From: Flavobacteriales bacterium ALC-1
GTDB taxonomy: Bacteria > Bacteroidota > Bacteroidia > Flavobacteriales > Flavobacteriaceae
DNA: 64,000 nt
Reading direction: 5' to 3'
Assembly: GCA_000171875.1 (NCBI GenBank)
Contig: ABHI01000002.1
Span: forward strand, 558,001 to 622,000
This document shows positions 9,057-18,248 of this stretch, one piece after another. The stretch's first letter is position 1, and each line of letters begins with the position of its first letter. The translations under genes were made by a program, and so were the position numbers. The notes below the pieces were generated by a model. It did not search any database. It had not been told where the DNA came from and saw only the letters and a program-made list of their open reading frames with translations.

Positions 9057-10166
9057 TTATTTAATAGCATTAAAAATCAATTCAGCTGCCTTATCACTAG
9101 CTCCCCTGCCACCAAGCTTTTGTTCTAACTCGTAATAATCCAAAAAGAGTTGCTCACGTTTATCAGTGTCTAAAATTGCTATCAACTCTTTCTTTAATCG
9201 TTTTTTATTCAAATCTCCTTGAATGAGCTCTGTAACAACTTCGCGATCCATGATTAGATTCACCAACGAAATAAATTTCAACGTAATAATGCGTTTTGCA
9301 ATTTGATAAGAAATCGCATTCGCTTTATAGCAAACAACTTGTGGCACTTTAAATAATGCAGTTTCTAAAGTAGCTGTGCCAGAAGTAACTAGAGCTGCCG
9401 AAGAAATGCTCAATAAATCGTAGGTTTTATTAGCGGTAAAGCTGACATTATCTTGCTTTATAAAAGGCTGATAAAAACTAAAATCCTGACTTGGAGCACC
9501 AGCAATAACAAACTGATAATCCTTAAAATCATCAACCAAACTCAACATTACACCAAGCATTTTGGTTATTTCTTGTTTTCGACTTCCTGGTAATAAAGCT
9601 ATAATTGGCTTGTTACTTAAATTATGTGTTTCCCTAAATTTAGAATCTTCAATCTGCGGGCGATCTGCAATAGCATCAATTAGTGGATGACCAACAAAAT
9701 TGACATCATAAGCGTATTTTTTATAAAAATCTTTTTCAAATGGTAGGATGCAGTACATCGCATCGATATCGCGTTTAATTTTTTCTACACGACCAGCTCT
9801 AGAGGCCCATACTTGTGGTGAAATATAATAATGCGTTCTAAAACTTTTTTCTTTTGCCCATTTAGCTATGCGTAGATTAAAGCCAGAATTATCTATAAAA
9901 ATAATAACATCGGGTTGAAAGGTATCTATATCAGCTTTGCAGAATTTTATATGTTTACTGATTTTTCTAAGATTAAAAATCACTTCAGCAAAACCCATAA
10001 ACTGTCGCTCTTTATAGTGCATCACTAATTCACCACCAACAGATTGCATCAAATCACCTCCCCAAAACCTAATGTTTGCCTTATCATCTTGTTTATATAA
10101 GGCTTTCATAAGATTTGAGCCGTGTAAATCACCTGAAGCTTCACCTGCTATGATATAATATTTCAT
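9057..10166 (-). CDS. lpxB: lipid-A-disaccharide synthase
   Basis: GT19 glycosyltransferase joining UDP-2,3-diacylglucosamine and lipid X to form the lipid A disaccharide at the inner membrane. The protein opens with KYYIIAGEASGDLHGSNLM, the family signature, and contains YISPQVWASR, FVGHPLID, LLPGSRKQEI and TSGTATLETAL, all typical of LpxB. Length 369 aa is normal. It lies downstream of surE and a small membrane protein gene, as often seen in Flavobacteria, and the lipoprotein hydrolase gene follows directly. Confidence 0.96.
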   Translation of the reverse strand: MKYYIIAGEASGDLHGSNLMKALYKQDDKANIRFWGGDLMQSVGGELVMHYKERQFMGFAEVIFNLRKISKHIKFCKADIDTFQPDVIIFIDNSGFNLRIAKWAKEKSFRTHYYISPQVWASRAGRVEKIKRDIDAMYCILPFEKDFYKKYAYDVNFVGHPLIDAIADRPQIEDSKFRETHNLSNKPIIALLPGSRKQEITKMLGVMLSLVDDFKDYQFVIAGAPSQDFSFYQPFIKQDNVSFTANKTYDLLSISSAALVTSGTATLETALFKVPQVVCYKANAISYQIAKRIITLKFISLVNLIMDREVVTELIQGDLNKKRLKKELIAILDTDKREQLFLDYYELEQKLGGRGASDKAAELIFNAIK

Positions 10167-10253
10167 GTGTTTATTTTATTGCTTCTTATTTGTCACATGC
10201 AACATCCAATTGCTTATTCTTATTGTAATCGAATTTTTTGTAAAGATGTTTCA

Positions 10254-10544
10254 TCAATTCATGTATTTAATAACCATGGTAGAAATTAATATCAATATAG
10301 TGGCAATTAAAACTCCTTTAGCGCTATTGTCTTTATTCTTTTTTAGAAACAAGAAAAAAGCACCTAGATTAAGTAAAGCACCTATACTCATGAGCTTAGT
10401 TAAAAAACCTTCGCTTATGGCTTGTCTAATGACAGCTCCCCAATCATCAGATTTTCCAAAAATCTGAATGGCCAAAATGAGACCAATTGCAGCTGCTATT
10501 AATCCTACAATAAAACCAATTAAAATATCTTTTTTATTATTCAT
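10254..10544 (-). CDS. small membrane protein of unknown function
   Basis: A 96-residue protein with about three hydrophobic segments: residues 8-30 (IGFIVGLIAAAIGLILAIQI), 50-66 and 75-92. No catalytic motif is visible. Its start overlaps the end of surE by 8 bases and it sits before lpxB on the same strand, so it is likely a translated member of the surE-lpxB operon. I do not recognise a named family; similar small proteins are common between these genes in Flavobacteriaceae. Confidence 0.75.
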   Translation of the reverse strand: MNNKKDILIGFIVGLIAAAIGLILAIQIFGKSDDWGAVIRQAISEGFLTKLMSIGALLNLGAFFLFLKKNKDNSAKGVLIATILILISTMVIKYMN

Positions 10545-11310
10545 TTAATTTCCATGTATTTAAACTCTGAATAGTATGGTGAGCAGTCAAATCAAACTGA
10601 ACAGGGACTACAGAAACATAACCATGTTTTAAAGCCCACTCATCAGTATCTTCACCATTATCCATATTTACAAACTTGCCAGTTAGCCAATAATAATCAC
10701 GACCCATAGGATTAGTGCGCTTGTCAAACTCTTCTTCCCAGTTGGCGCGTGCTTGCCTGCAAACTTTAATGCCTTTTATAGCTTTTTTTTCAAGGTTAGG
10801 TAAATTCACATTTAAAACGACTCCATCTGGTAAACCATGTTCTAAAACTTGTCTTGTAATAGTTTCTACAAATGATTTACAATGCTCAAAATTTGCATTC
10901 CAATTATAATCTAAAAGTGAAAATCCGATTGCAGGAATACCTTCGATACCAGCTTCTAGCGCAGCACTCATAGTTCCGGAATAAATGACATTTATAGAGG
11001 AGTTTGAGCCATGATTAATACCAGAAACACAAATATCTGGTCTCCGATCTAAAATTTCATTTACAGCTAATTTTACGCAATCAGCAGGTGTGCCAGAACA
11101 ACTATATTCGGGTTGATTTCCGTCAATTTTCACTTTTTCAATATGTAAAGTAGAATTGATGGTTATTGCATGTCCCATAGCACTTTGTGGGCTATCTGGT
11201 GCAACTACGACAACATCTCCGATGGTATTCATTACAGAAATTAAGGTTCTTATACCTGGCGCTGTAATACCATCATCATTAGTAACTAGAATTAAAGGAC
11301 GTTGTGACAT
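10537..11310 (-). CDS. surE: 5'/3'-nucleotidase SurE
   Basis: Metal-dependent phosphatase acting on nucleoside monophosphates, linked to stationary-phase survival and overflow nucleotide metabolism. The metal site is the N-terminal LVTNDDG (Asp12, Asp13), with further family motifs APDSPQSAMGHAIT, CSGTPADCVKLA and SGINHGSN. Length 257 aa is normal. It heads the minus-strand run surE, small membrane protein, lpxB and C40 lipoprotein. The 259-base gap upstream separates it from the divergent S41 protease. Confidence 0.95.
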   Translation of the reverse strand: MSQRPLILVTNDDGITAPGIRTLISVMNTIGDVVVVAPDSPQSAMGHAITINSTLHIEKVKIDGNQPEYSCSGTPADCVKLAVNEILDRRPDICVSGINHGSNSSINVIYSGTMSAALEAGIEGIPAIGFSLLDYNWNANFEHCKSFVETITRQVLEHGLPDGVVLNVNLPNLEKKAIKGIKVCRQARANWEEEFDKRTNPMGRDYYWLTGKFVNMDNGEDTDEWALKHGYVSVVPVQFDLTAHHTIQSLNTWKLNE

Positions 11311-11569
11311 CTACAAAAAAATGATTAATTTGCTGTAAAAATACTAAAAAAGCTTGCGTTTCATCGATTATATGAGCTTTAACAAAAAATTAGTGCCTCG
11401 ATTTTTTATGGCACGGTTTTTTCTTCTATTTTAGTGAAATATTGAGAACCTACTTTGATAAAAATAAAAAAGATAATAATGAACCGAGCCTAAGATTTAT
11501 TTAATCGAAATAACTATGATTGAAGGGCGAACACATTTTACCAAATCAAAATAATAAAATAAAGAAAAA

Positions 11570-13744
11570 ATGAAAGGGAATTATAAATTTTTACTATTGG
11601 CATTGCTAATAGCATTTGCCTCATGTAGTTTTACAAACAAAACATTTGAAGATCCTGATAAGGATAAACTGTTAATACAATTAGTTACTTATCTTCTGGA
11701 TCAAGGGCACTACAATCCTCAGGATATAAATGATAATTTTTCAGCAAACGTTTTTGAAGATTATTTAAATAATTTAGATCCGTTTAAGCGTTATTTTTAT
11801 GCTTCTGATATTGAGGAATTTGAAGCTTATAAAAATCTTTTAGACGATCAAATTAAAGCTTACGACATAGCATTCTTTAATCTAACACACGAACGTTTAT
11901 TACAGCGTATAGGTGAATCAAAGAAAATTTATACTGAAATTTTAGAAAAGTCTTTCGATTTTTCTAAAGATGAAAATTATTCAGCTGATTATGAAAAGTT
12001 AGAGTACGTTAAAAATAAACGTGAAATGAAAGAGCGTTGGAGACAACAACTAAAGTTTTCTACAATTGCTAATTATGATGATGCCATCTCACAGCGTGAC
12101 TCAAACCTAGAAACTAATAATCTTCCTGAGAGTGTGTTTTCAGCTGAAAATGAAACACCAAAATCTAAGGAAAAGAAATCATTAAAGGAAGTAGAGGCTG
12201 AAGCTAGAAAATCAACTAAACGTTCGCTCGATGAACTTTATGATTATATTGATGATAGACGACGTACAGATTGGTTTGCCGTATACATCAATGCAATCGT
12301 AGAAGGATTTGACCCTCATACATTCTATTTTGCACCGGAAGATAAGGAGCGTTTTGATAGAGATATGTCTGGTAATTTTGAAGGTATTGGAGCACGTTTG
12401 CAAAAGAAAGTAGATGGTATTATGGTTAACGAAATCATTAGCGGAGGTCCTGCATGGAGAGCTAATGAACTTGAAGTTGGTGATCAAATTCTTAAGGTGA
12501 AACAAGAAGATGAAGACGAACCGACTATTGTGGTTGGAATGCGTTTAGATGACGCTATTAAGTTTATAAAAGGACCTAAAGGCACAGTCGTTACATTAAC
12601 ATTGAAGAAGGTTGATGGTACTATTGAAGATATATCAATAACTAGAGATATTGTTGAATTAGAAGAAACTTACGCAAAATCTTCTACAGTAGAAAAAGAT
12701 GGTAAAACCTTTGGAGTTATCAATTTACCAAAGTTTTATATCAATTTTGAAGATTATAAGAAACGAAATGCAGCTTCAGATATAAAGCAAGAAATTATAC
12801 GACTTAAAGAGCAAGGAGTAGAAGGTTTAGTTTTAGATTTAAGAAACAATGGTGGGGGGTCTTTACAAACTGTAGTTGATATAGTAGGGCTTTTTATTGA
12901 AGAAGGTCCAGTGGTTCAAGTAAAAACTACAGGTCAAGCAAAAGAAGTCCTTAGAGATAAGGATAAATCTATTATTTGGGATGGTCCTTTAGTGATTATG
13001 GTAAATGAGTTATCTGCTTCTGCCTCAGAAATTTTAGCTGCAGCTATGCAAGATTATAAGCGCGCTATTGTTATTGGAAGCAAACAAACCTATGGAAAAG
13101 GGACGGTTCAGACCGTATTCGATTTAAATCGTATGGTGCGCAACAATACCAACGGGGATATGGGAGCCTTAAAATTTACAACGCAAAAGTTTTATAGAAT
13201 CAATGGCGGTTCTACACAATTAGAGGGAGTTAAGAGTGATGTTGTAGTTCCAGACCGTTACAGTTATATAGATATTGGAGAAAAGGATCAAGATAATCCT
13301 TTACCTTGGGATAAAATAGACGCTGCAGATTACACTGTTTGGAGTAATTACTTTGATTATGATACTACAATTAGCAAGAGTAAAGCTAGAATGGCTGCTA
13401 ATGAGCAATTAAAACTTATTGATGCTAATGCTAAATGGGTGAAAAAAATAAGAGACCAGGAGTTCTATTCATTAAACTATAATGAATACAAAAAACAAAT
13501 GGAATTGAATGAGGAGGAAGCAAAGCGTTTCTCAAAACTTTCTGAATATAAAACGAACTTAACATTCAACTCATTACCTTATGAATTGAAGTTAATGAAT
13601 CAAGATTCTATTTTAAAGGAAAAACGTAAACGTTGGCATTTGGCTTTAGCAAAAGATGTTTACATTGAAGAAGCATTAAATGTGCTTCACGATTTAAAAA
13701 TGACTTACGCTATAAAAAATGTAGCAAATTCAGTGAAGAATTAA
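11570..13744 (+). CDS. carboxy-terminal processing protease (S41, tail-specific protease)
   Basis: A 724-residue lipoprotein protease (signal peptide, lipobox FASC, lipid Cys at about 19) of the Prc/Tsp type. Order of parts: N-terminal domain (about 30-220), PDZ region (about 250-345, with FEGIGARLQKK), S41 catalytic domain, and a C-terminal DUF3340-like domain. The catalytic pair is Ser486 in ELSASASEILAA and Lys510 in QTYGKGTVQ; the spacing matches E. coli Prc. It degrades or trims periplasmic proteins, including cell-wall enzymes in other bacteria. The permease gene follows after 9 bases. Upstream DNA (11311-11569) holds no gene. Confidence 0.93.
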   Translation: MKGNYKFLLLALLIAFASCSFTNKTFEDPDKDKLLIQLVTYLLDQGHYNPQDINDNFSANVFEDYLNNLDPFKRYFYASDIEEFEAYKNLLDDQIKAYDIAFFNLTHERLLQRIGESKKIYTEILEKSFDFSKDENYSADYEKLEYVKNKREMKERWRQQLKFSTIANYDDAISQRDSNLETNNLPESVFSAENETPKSKEKKSLKEVEAEARKSTKRSLDELYDYIDDRRRTDWFAVYINAIVEGFDPHTFYFAPEDKERFDRDMSGNFEGIGARLQKKVDGIMVNEIISGGPAWRANELEVGDQILKVKQEDEDEPTIVVGMRLDDAIKFIKGPKGTVVTLTLKKVDGTIEDISITRDIVELEETYAKSSTVEKDGKTFGVINLPKFYINFEDYKKRNAASDIKQEIIRLKEQGVEGLVLDLRNNGGGSLQTVVDIVGLFIEEGPVVQVKTTGQAKEVLRDKDKSIIWDGPLVIMVNELSASASEILAAAMQDYKRAIVIGSKQTYGKGTVQTVFDLNRMVRNNTNGDMGALKFTTQKFYRINGGSTQLEGVKSDVVVPDRYSYIDIGEKDQDNPLPWDKIDAADYTVWSNYFDYDTTISKSKARMAANEQLKLIDANAKWVKKIRDQEFYSLNYNEYKKQMELNEEEAKRFSKLSEYKTNLTFNSLPYELKLMNQDSILKEKRKRWHLALAKDVYIEEALNVLHDLKMTYAIKNVANSVKN

Positions 13745-13753
13745 AACTTATTG

Positions 13754-14848
13754 ATGGGAAACCAAAATAATTCACTAACAAGATTAGCGCTTCAAAAGTT
13801 TAAAAAAAACTTTTGGGGCGTTTTTAGTTTAGGTGTTATTGGTTGCATTGGCCTCATTTCAATTTTTGCCTATTTGTTTGCACCAGATGCTTCAAAAAAT
13901 GCAAACCAAATGCATTTATCCATTCATTCTAAATCACCAGGTTTTGAAGTACAAATGCTTACGATTCCATCTGGTATTGAATCCGAGCAAAATTTTTTTT
14001 CAAAATTATTCTTTGGGTCACTAAATACAGACACTGAGGTTCCTATTCAGTCTTATGAGTTAAAAGGTGAAGTGTTATCTTATGTCGAATATGCATCTGA
14101 TGGTTTGCAAGGTTTAGAAAAACAGATCGAATTGAGTAAATTTCCTAATAAGGATTATAAAGAATACATTGATAATAGGAGTTTTATTTTCGGGACAGAT
14201 AAATATGGTAGAGATTATTTGAGTAGAATTTTAATAGGTTCTCGAATCTCTTTTTTTATTGGTTTTGTGGCTGTTTTTATTTCATTATTAGTAGGGCTTT
14301 TAATGGGAAGCTTGGCTGGCTATTATGGAGGAAAAGCAGATGCGTTCATTATGTGGATTATCAATATCACATGGTCAATTCCGACGTTGTTATTAGTTAT
14401 CGCTATTACTCTTGCCTTAGGTAAAGGATTCTGGCAAGTTTTTATTGCTGTTGGTTTAACCATGTGGGTTGAAGTAGCGAGAGTGGTTCGTGGACAAATT
14501 ATAAGTGCAAAAGAAATGCAATATATTACAGCCGCTAAAGCCCTAGGTTATAATGACTATAGAATCATTACAAAACATATTCTACCCAATATTTTTGGAC
14601 CATTAATTGTAATTTCGGCTGCTAATTTTGCTGCTGCAATTTTAATAGAAAGTGGTTTAAGTTTTTTAGGTATAGGAGCGCAACCTCCAATGGCTAGTTG
14701 GGGTGCAATGATCAAGGATCACTATAATTATATTATTTTAGGAAAACCTTATTTAGCTCTAATACCAGGTCTGTGTATTATGTTATTGGTAATGGCGTTT
14801 ATGTTAGTTGGTAATGCTTTAAGAGATGCTTTGGATGTAAAAACTTAA
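13754..14848 (+). CDS. ABC transporter permease, DppC/OppC type
   Basis: Inner-membrane permease subunit of a peptide or nickel-type ABC importer, 364 aa. The N-terminal helix (about 20-43) is followed by a roughly 100-residue periplasmic insert, then five helices. The family GTDKYGRD motif is present as FGTDKYGRDYLSRIL, and the EAA loop as AAKALGYNDYRIITKHILPN. ATG 13754 is chosen over the TTG at 13751. No ATPase, binding protein or partner permease is next to it, so the rest of the transporter is encoded elsewhere; location after the S41 protease gene hints at shared transcription but not shared function. Confidence 0.9.
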   Translation: MGNQNNSLTRLALQKFKKNFWGVFSLGVIGCIGLISIFAYLFAPDASKNANQMHLSIHSKSPGFEVQMLTIPSGIESEQNFFSKLFFGSLNTDTEVPIQSYELKGEVLSYVEYASDGLQGLEKQIELSKFPNKDYKEYIDNRSFIFGTDKYGRDYLSRILIGSRISFFIGFVAVFISLLVGLLMGSLAGYYGGKADAFIMWIINITWSIPTLLLVIAITLALGKGFWQVFIAVGLTMWVEVARVVRGQIISAKEMQYITAAKALGYNDYRIITKHILPNIFGPLIVISAANFAAAILIESGLSFLGIGAQPPMASWGAMIKDHYNYIILGKPYLALIPGLCIMLLVMAFMLVGNALRDALDVKT

Positions 14849-14852
14849 TCTT

Positions 14853-15467
14853 TTATTCAGATCTCAATTGCTTTATTTCTTGATTGGTATTTCCAATAAA
14901 TTCTAAAACATCTTCTTTGCCTATATGTTTAGAAGAGGAGGTTACAAAATATTGAGGAACTTCTTCCCAAGTTTTCAATAACTCTTCGCAATAATTATTA
15001 ACATGTCGATCAATAGCCATAGGCTTCAACTTATCTGCTTTAGTAAAAATGATACCAAACGGAATTCCGCTTTCACCTAAGTACTGCATAAACTCTAAAT
15101 CTATGGGTTGAGGTTTATGTCTGATGTCTACCAATACAAATGCAGAAATGAGTTGCTGTCGTTTTTCAAAATAATTGGTAATAAACTTCTGAAATTTCTT
15201 TTTAGACGATTTTGAGACACGAGCATAACCATAGCCAGGTAAATCTACCAAGTACCAACTTTCGTTAATAATAAAATGATTAATAAGTTGTGTTTTTCCT
15301 GGGCGACCTGAGGTTTTTGCTAAACTTTTCCTATCTGTCAGCATATTTATCAGGGAGGATTTACCAACATTACTACGTCCAATAAATGCATATTCAGGTA
15401 AGCTGTCTTTTGGGCATTTAGCCACTTCAGAATTACTAACTACAAATTTGGCTGATTTTATTTTCAT
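14853..15467 (-). CDS. engB: ribosome biogenesis GTPase EngB (YsxC/YihA)
   Basis: Essential TRAFAC GTPase for 50S subunit assembly. G motifs: G1 GRSNVGKSS, G2/G3 region with KTQLINHF and VDLPGYG, G4 FTKADKL, and G5 near TSSSKHIG. Length 204 aa is normal. It converges with the permease gene, 4 bases apart. Between it and the upstream hydrolase gene lies a short hairpin repeat (15472-15490). Confidence 0.95.
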   Translation of the reverse strand: MKIKSAKFVVSNSEVAKCPKDSLPEYAFIGRSNVGKSSLINMLTDRKSLAKTSGRPGKTQLINHFIINESWYLVDLPGYGYARVSKSSKKKFQKFITNYFEKRQQLISAFVLVDIRHKPQPIDLEFMQYLGESGIPFGIIFTKADKLKPMAIDRHVNNYCEELLKTWEEVPQYFVTSSSKHIGKEDVLEFIGNTNQEIKQLRSE

Positions 15468-15471
15468 GCTA

Positions 15472-15490
15472 CTTCCTGTGAAAGCAGGAG
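15472..15490. repeat. REP-like hairpin (CCTG/CAGG arms)
   Basis: CTTCCTGTGAAAGCAGGAG forms a small imperfect stem (CCTG with CAGG) just upstream of engB. The arms resemble the better-formed hairpin TTCCTGC-CTTC-GCAGGAA at 24359-24376 between murD and ftsW, suggesting scattered copies of one intergenic element. Confidence 0.4.
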
Positions 15491-15525
15491 TCTTTTTAAT
15501 TAAACAAAAGGATGTTTTAACTTTT

Positions 15526-16290
15526 TTAGAATTGCCTTTTTTCTAGCCAGCTATTCAAAATAGTATTAAATTCTTCTGGATGCTCCATCATAGCGGCATG
15601 CCCGCATTTATCAATCCAAAACAGGTCAGAGTCTGGCAATAATTCATGAAACTCCTCAGCTACTTCAGGCGGAGTTACATTATCATTCTTTCCCCAAATA
15701 ATACAAGTTGGAGTATGCATTTTCGGTAAGTCTTTAGCCATATTATGTCTAATGGCACTTTTTGCAATAGCTAAAGTTTTAATAAGCTTATTTCGGTCGT
15801 TTACAGTTTCATAAACTTCATCGACTATTTCTTTGGTAGCTACTTTTGGGTCGTAAAAAACATCTTGTGCTTTTTTCTTTATAACCTCATAATCACTTCG
15901 CTTTGTGTAGCCACCTCCCATAGCACTTTCGTATAACCCTGAGCTACCAGTAATGATTAAAGCTTTAACTTTTTTTGGGTATAACTTGGTATGATATAAA
16001 CCAATATGTCCTCCTAATGAATTACCTAGTAAAATAACTTCTTCTAAGCCTTTAAATTCAATAAATGCTTTTAAATAACTAGCAAAATTTTTAACGTTGG
16101 TTTTTATTAAAGACATCGTATAGATAGGCAGTTCTGGTATGATAACCTTGTACCCATTTGTGCTAAAAAAAGTAGTAACAGCATCAAAATTACTAAGTCC
16201 ACCCATCAGTCCATGCAACACAATAATTGGTGTGCCTTCTCCTACTTCAATATATCTATAATCCTTTTCTTTTTTTAAAAGGTGCGTCAT
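15526..16290 (-). CDS. alpha/beta hydrolase
   Basis: A 254-residue alpha/beta-fold hydrolase. The oxyanion region is IVLHGLMGG, the nucleophile elbow is LLGNSLGGHIG (Ser about 92), the acid is likely the Asp in WGKNDNVTPPE, and the His is in DKCGHAAMMEHPEEFN. No signal peptide is seen, so it is cytoplasmic. The substrate cannot be deduced; related proteins include esterases and C-C bond hydrolases. It lies upstream of engB on the same strand with a 58-base gap containing a hairpin, and divergent from mraZ. Confidence 0.85.
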   Translation of the reverse strand: MTHLLKKEKDYRYIEVGEGTPIIVLHGLMGGLSNFDAVTTFFSTNGYKVIIPELPIYTMSLIKTNVKNFASYLKAFIEFKGLEEVILLGNSLGGHIGLYHTKLYPKKVKALIITGSSGLYESAMGGGYTKRSDYEVIKKKAQDVFYDPKVATKEIVDEVYETVNDRNKLIKTLAIAKSAIRHNMAKDLPKMHTPTCIIWGKNDNVTPPEVAEEFHELLPDSDLFWIDKCGHAAMMEHPEEFNTILNSWLEKRQF

Positions 16291-16497
16291 CTACAAGTTA
16301 GTGATTTAGTGTTAAAAACAAATATAACTAAATCCTTTTGAATAAAAATATATCTATCATTTTTCGATGTTTTAGAATTAAAAATTTAAAGTTTTTTAAA
16401 TGTTAATAATTACCACCTTAAAATTCAGTCTCAAATATTGATATCATTGAGTTCTTTTTGAATTGAAAAAATATAAATACAAAACTTATCAACAAAA

Positions 16498-16521
16498 GTG
16501 GTATTATGTGGTAAAATGTGG
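16498..16521 (+). promoter_or_regulatory. triple MraZ box upstream of mraZ
   Basis: Three GTGG cores stand at 16498-16501, 16508-16511 and 16518-16521, exactly 10 bp apart, each preceded by A/T-rich bases (AAAGTGG, TATGTGG, AATGTGG). Direct GTGG-type repeats in helical phase are the known binding pattern of the MraZ octamer or dodecamer. They lie where the -33 element would fall relative to the -7 box at 16534, so binding should block RNA polymerase and autorepress the division cluster. Confidence 0.75.
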
Positions 16522-16533
16522 TGTTTTTTTCAA

Positions 16534-16541
16534 TATATTTG
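16534..16541 (+). promoter_or_regulatory. -7 box of the dcw cluster promoter
   Basis: TATATTTG matches the Bacteroidota consensus TAnnTTTG exactly. Transcription would start near 16547, leaving a leader of about 28 bases before the TTG start of mraZ at 16575. The MraZ boxes overlap the upstream part of this promoter. Confidence 0.65.
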
Positions 16542-16574
16542 AATCTTAATCGTTTAAGTGGGAAACCAAATACG

Positions 16575-17045
16575 TTGAATTCATTTATAGGAACATACGA
16601 GTGTAAAGCTGATGTCAAAGGAAGGCTAATGATTCCGGCTGTTTTAAAAAAACAGTTGGCTGGTGCTTTGCAGGAAGGTTTTGTGTTAAAACGTGCTGTT
16701 TTTCAGCCATGCTTGGAGTTGTATCCAATGTCTGAGTGGAACTCTATGATGCAGAAGGTGAATAAGCTTAATCGTTTTAAAAAGAAGAATAATGATTTTA
16801 TTAGACGCTTTACAGCTGGTGTTAAAATCATTGAAGTAGATAGTACAGGACGTCTTTTAATCCCAAAAGATTTAATCAGTTTTTCAGGTATTTCAAAACA
16901 AGTTGTATTAGCGTCTGCGGTGAATATTATCGAAATCTGGGATAAGGATAAATATGAGCAGGCTATTGACGATGCTGCATCAGATTTTGCAGATTTAGCA
17001 GAAGAGGTAATGGGACAAGATGATGATGACAATGGACTATCATAA
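16575..17045 (+). CDS. mraZ: division/cell wall cluster transcriptional regulator MraZ
   Basis: A 156-residue DNA-binding protein with two SpoVT/AbrB-like halves, first gene of the dcw cluster. The first half reads SFIGTYECKADVKGRLMIP and the second has VEVDS-like IIEVDSTGRLLIPKDL. I start at TTG 16575, giving MNSFIGTYECK; the longer frame back to GTG 16518 would begin inside the MraZ box and upstream of the promoter. The C-terminal tail is acidic (QDDDDN). In E. coli MraZ represses its own operon; the boxes upstream predict the same. It overlaps rsmH. Confidence 0.93.
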   Translation: MNSFIGTYECKADVKGRLMIPAVLKKQLAGALQEGFVLKRAVFQPCLELYPMSEWNSMMQKVNKLNRFKKKNNDFIRRFTAGVKIIEVDSTGRLLIPKDLISFSGISKQVVLASAVNIIEIWDKDKYEQAIDDAASDFADLAEEVMGQDDDDNGLS

Positions 17046-17928
17046 TGCAGTATTACTTATAGAAACAGTAGATGGTCTAGATATTAAGCCAAATGGTGTG
17101 TATGTGGATGTAACGTTTGGAGGTGGGGGGCATAGTAGAGAAATTTTATCACGACTTGGTCCAAATGGAAAACTTTATGCGTTTGATCAGGATAAAGATG
17201 CTTTAGCTAATACAATAGATGATGAGCGTTTTGTTCTTATAAATGAAAATTTCAGATATATAAAAAGGTTCTTACGATTTTATGGAGTTAAAGAGGTTGA
17301 TGGTGTTTTAGCTGATTTCGGCGTGTCCTCTCATCAGTTTGATGTGGCTGAACGCGGTTTTTCTACGCGGTTTGAAGCAGATTTAGATATGCGAATGAAT
17401 CAGGATAGTAAAATATCTGCTTATCAGGTGGTAAATAATTATTCTGAAGAGCAAATAAAAAATGTGCTTTTGCAGTACGGTGAGTTGAGGCAATCGCCAG
17501 CAATGGCAAGAGTAATTGTTACAGAAAGAGCAAGAGAAGAAATAAAAACTAGCGAGCAGTTAAAAAAGGTGTTGAAGCCTTTTTTAAATCATAAAAAGGA
17601 GAACAAAGTTTTAGCTCAAATCTATCAAGCGATTAGAATTGAAGTGAATCAAGAGATTGAAGTTTTAAAGGAATTGTTGCTTCAAACTCCAGAAATATTA
17701 AAAGAAGGTGGGCGATTAAGTTTTATATCCTACCATTCTTTAGAAGATAGGTTGGTAAAACGCTTTATACGAAATGGATTATTTGAAGGTGAGCCAGAGC
17801 GTGATATGTTTGGGAATTTTGAAGTGCCTTTAAGGAAAGTTGGAAAACTAATCATTCCGTCAAGACTAGAAATAAAAATTAATAATAGAGCACGAAGCGC
17901 AAAGCTTCGAATTGCTGAAAAAATATGA
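17032..17928 (+). CDS. rsmH: 16S rRNA (cytosine-1402-N4)-methyltransferase
   Basis: SAM-dependent methyltransferase modifying C1402 of 16S rRNA in the decoding centre, 298 aa. The opening MDYHNAVLLIETVDGL and the SAM site VDVTFGGGGHSREIL are diagnostic, with DGVLADFGVSSHQFD and RLSFISYHSLEDRLVK further on. Several in-frame ATGs (17020, 17023, 17026, 17032) are possible; 17032 gives the family's normal N-terminus and a 14-base overlap with mraZ, which points to translational coupling. Confidence 0.95.
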   Translation: MDYHNAVLLIETVDGLDIKPNGVYVDVTFGGGGHSREILSRLGPNGKLYAFDQDKDALANTIDDERFVLINENFRYIKRFLRFYGVKEVDGVLADFGVSSHQFDVAERGFSTRFEADLDMRMNQDSKISAYQVVNNYSEEQIKNVLLQYGELRQSPAMARVIVTERAREEIKTSEQLKKVLKPFLNHKKENKVLAQIYQAIRIEVNQEIEVLKELLLQTPEILKEGGRLSFISYHSLEDRLVKRFIRNGLFEGEPERDMFGNFEVPLRKVGKLIIPSRLEIKINNRARSAKLRIAEKI

Positions 17929-18245
17929 AGAAAAACATCTACAGCATATTACGTGGAAAGTTTCTAATCAGTGATGATTCGTTTAAAAATTGGCGCATCA
18001 TCATTTTTATTTCAGTATTAGCAATTATTATGATTGCAAGTTCGCACAGTGCAGACGAAAAGGTTTATGAGATTGCAAAATTGACTAATGAAGTTAAGGA
18101 ATTGCGCTCAGCATTTGTGGATAAAAGAGGGCGGTTAATGCGGCTTAAGAAAGAGTCTTTTGTGGAAGCCGAAATGAAAGAAAAAGGTATTGAAATTTCT
18201 TTAAATCCACCAACAAAAATAATAGTAAAATCACAACAAGAGTAG
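17925..18245 (+). CDS. FtsL-like cell division protein
   Basis: A 106-residue bitopic protein: short cytoplasmic part, one membrane helix at about 24-42 (WRIIIFISVLAIIMIASS), then a periplasmic heptad-rich segment (about 50-90) suited to a coiled coil. Size, topology and position between rsmH and ftsI match FtsL, which joins FtsB and FtsQ in the divisome and activates FtsW/FtsI. Sequence similarity to other FtsL proteins is naturally low, so the assignment rests on context and topology. It overlaps rsmH by an ATGA junction. Confidence 0.85.
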   Translation: MKKNIYSILRGKFLISDDSFKNWRIIIFISVLAIIMIASSHSADEKVYEIAKLTNEVKELRSAFVDKRGRLMRLKKESFVEAEMKEKGIEISLNPPTKIIVKSQQE

Positions 18246-18248
18246 GCT

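Noticed and set aside
10165..10467. Open frame on the plus strand opposite the small membrane protein and lpxB start
   Set aside because: It mirrors the coding strand, has no homologous look and no promoter; shadow of the minus-strand gene.
16518..16574. N-terminal extension of MraZ from GTG 16518
   Set aside because: It starts within the third MraZ box and upstream of the predicted transcription start; residues before MNSFIG do not resemble MraZ.
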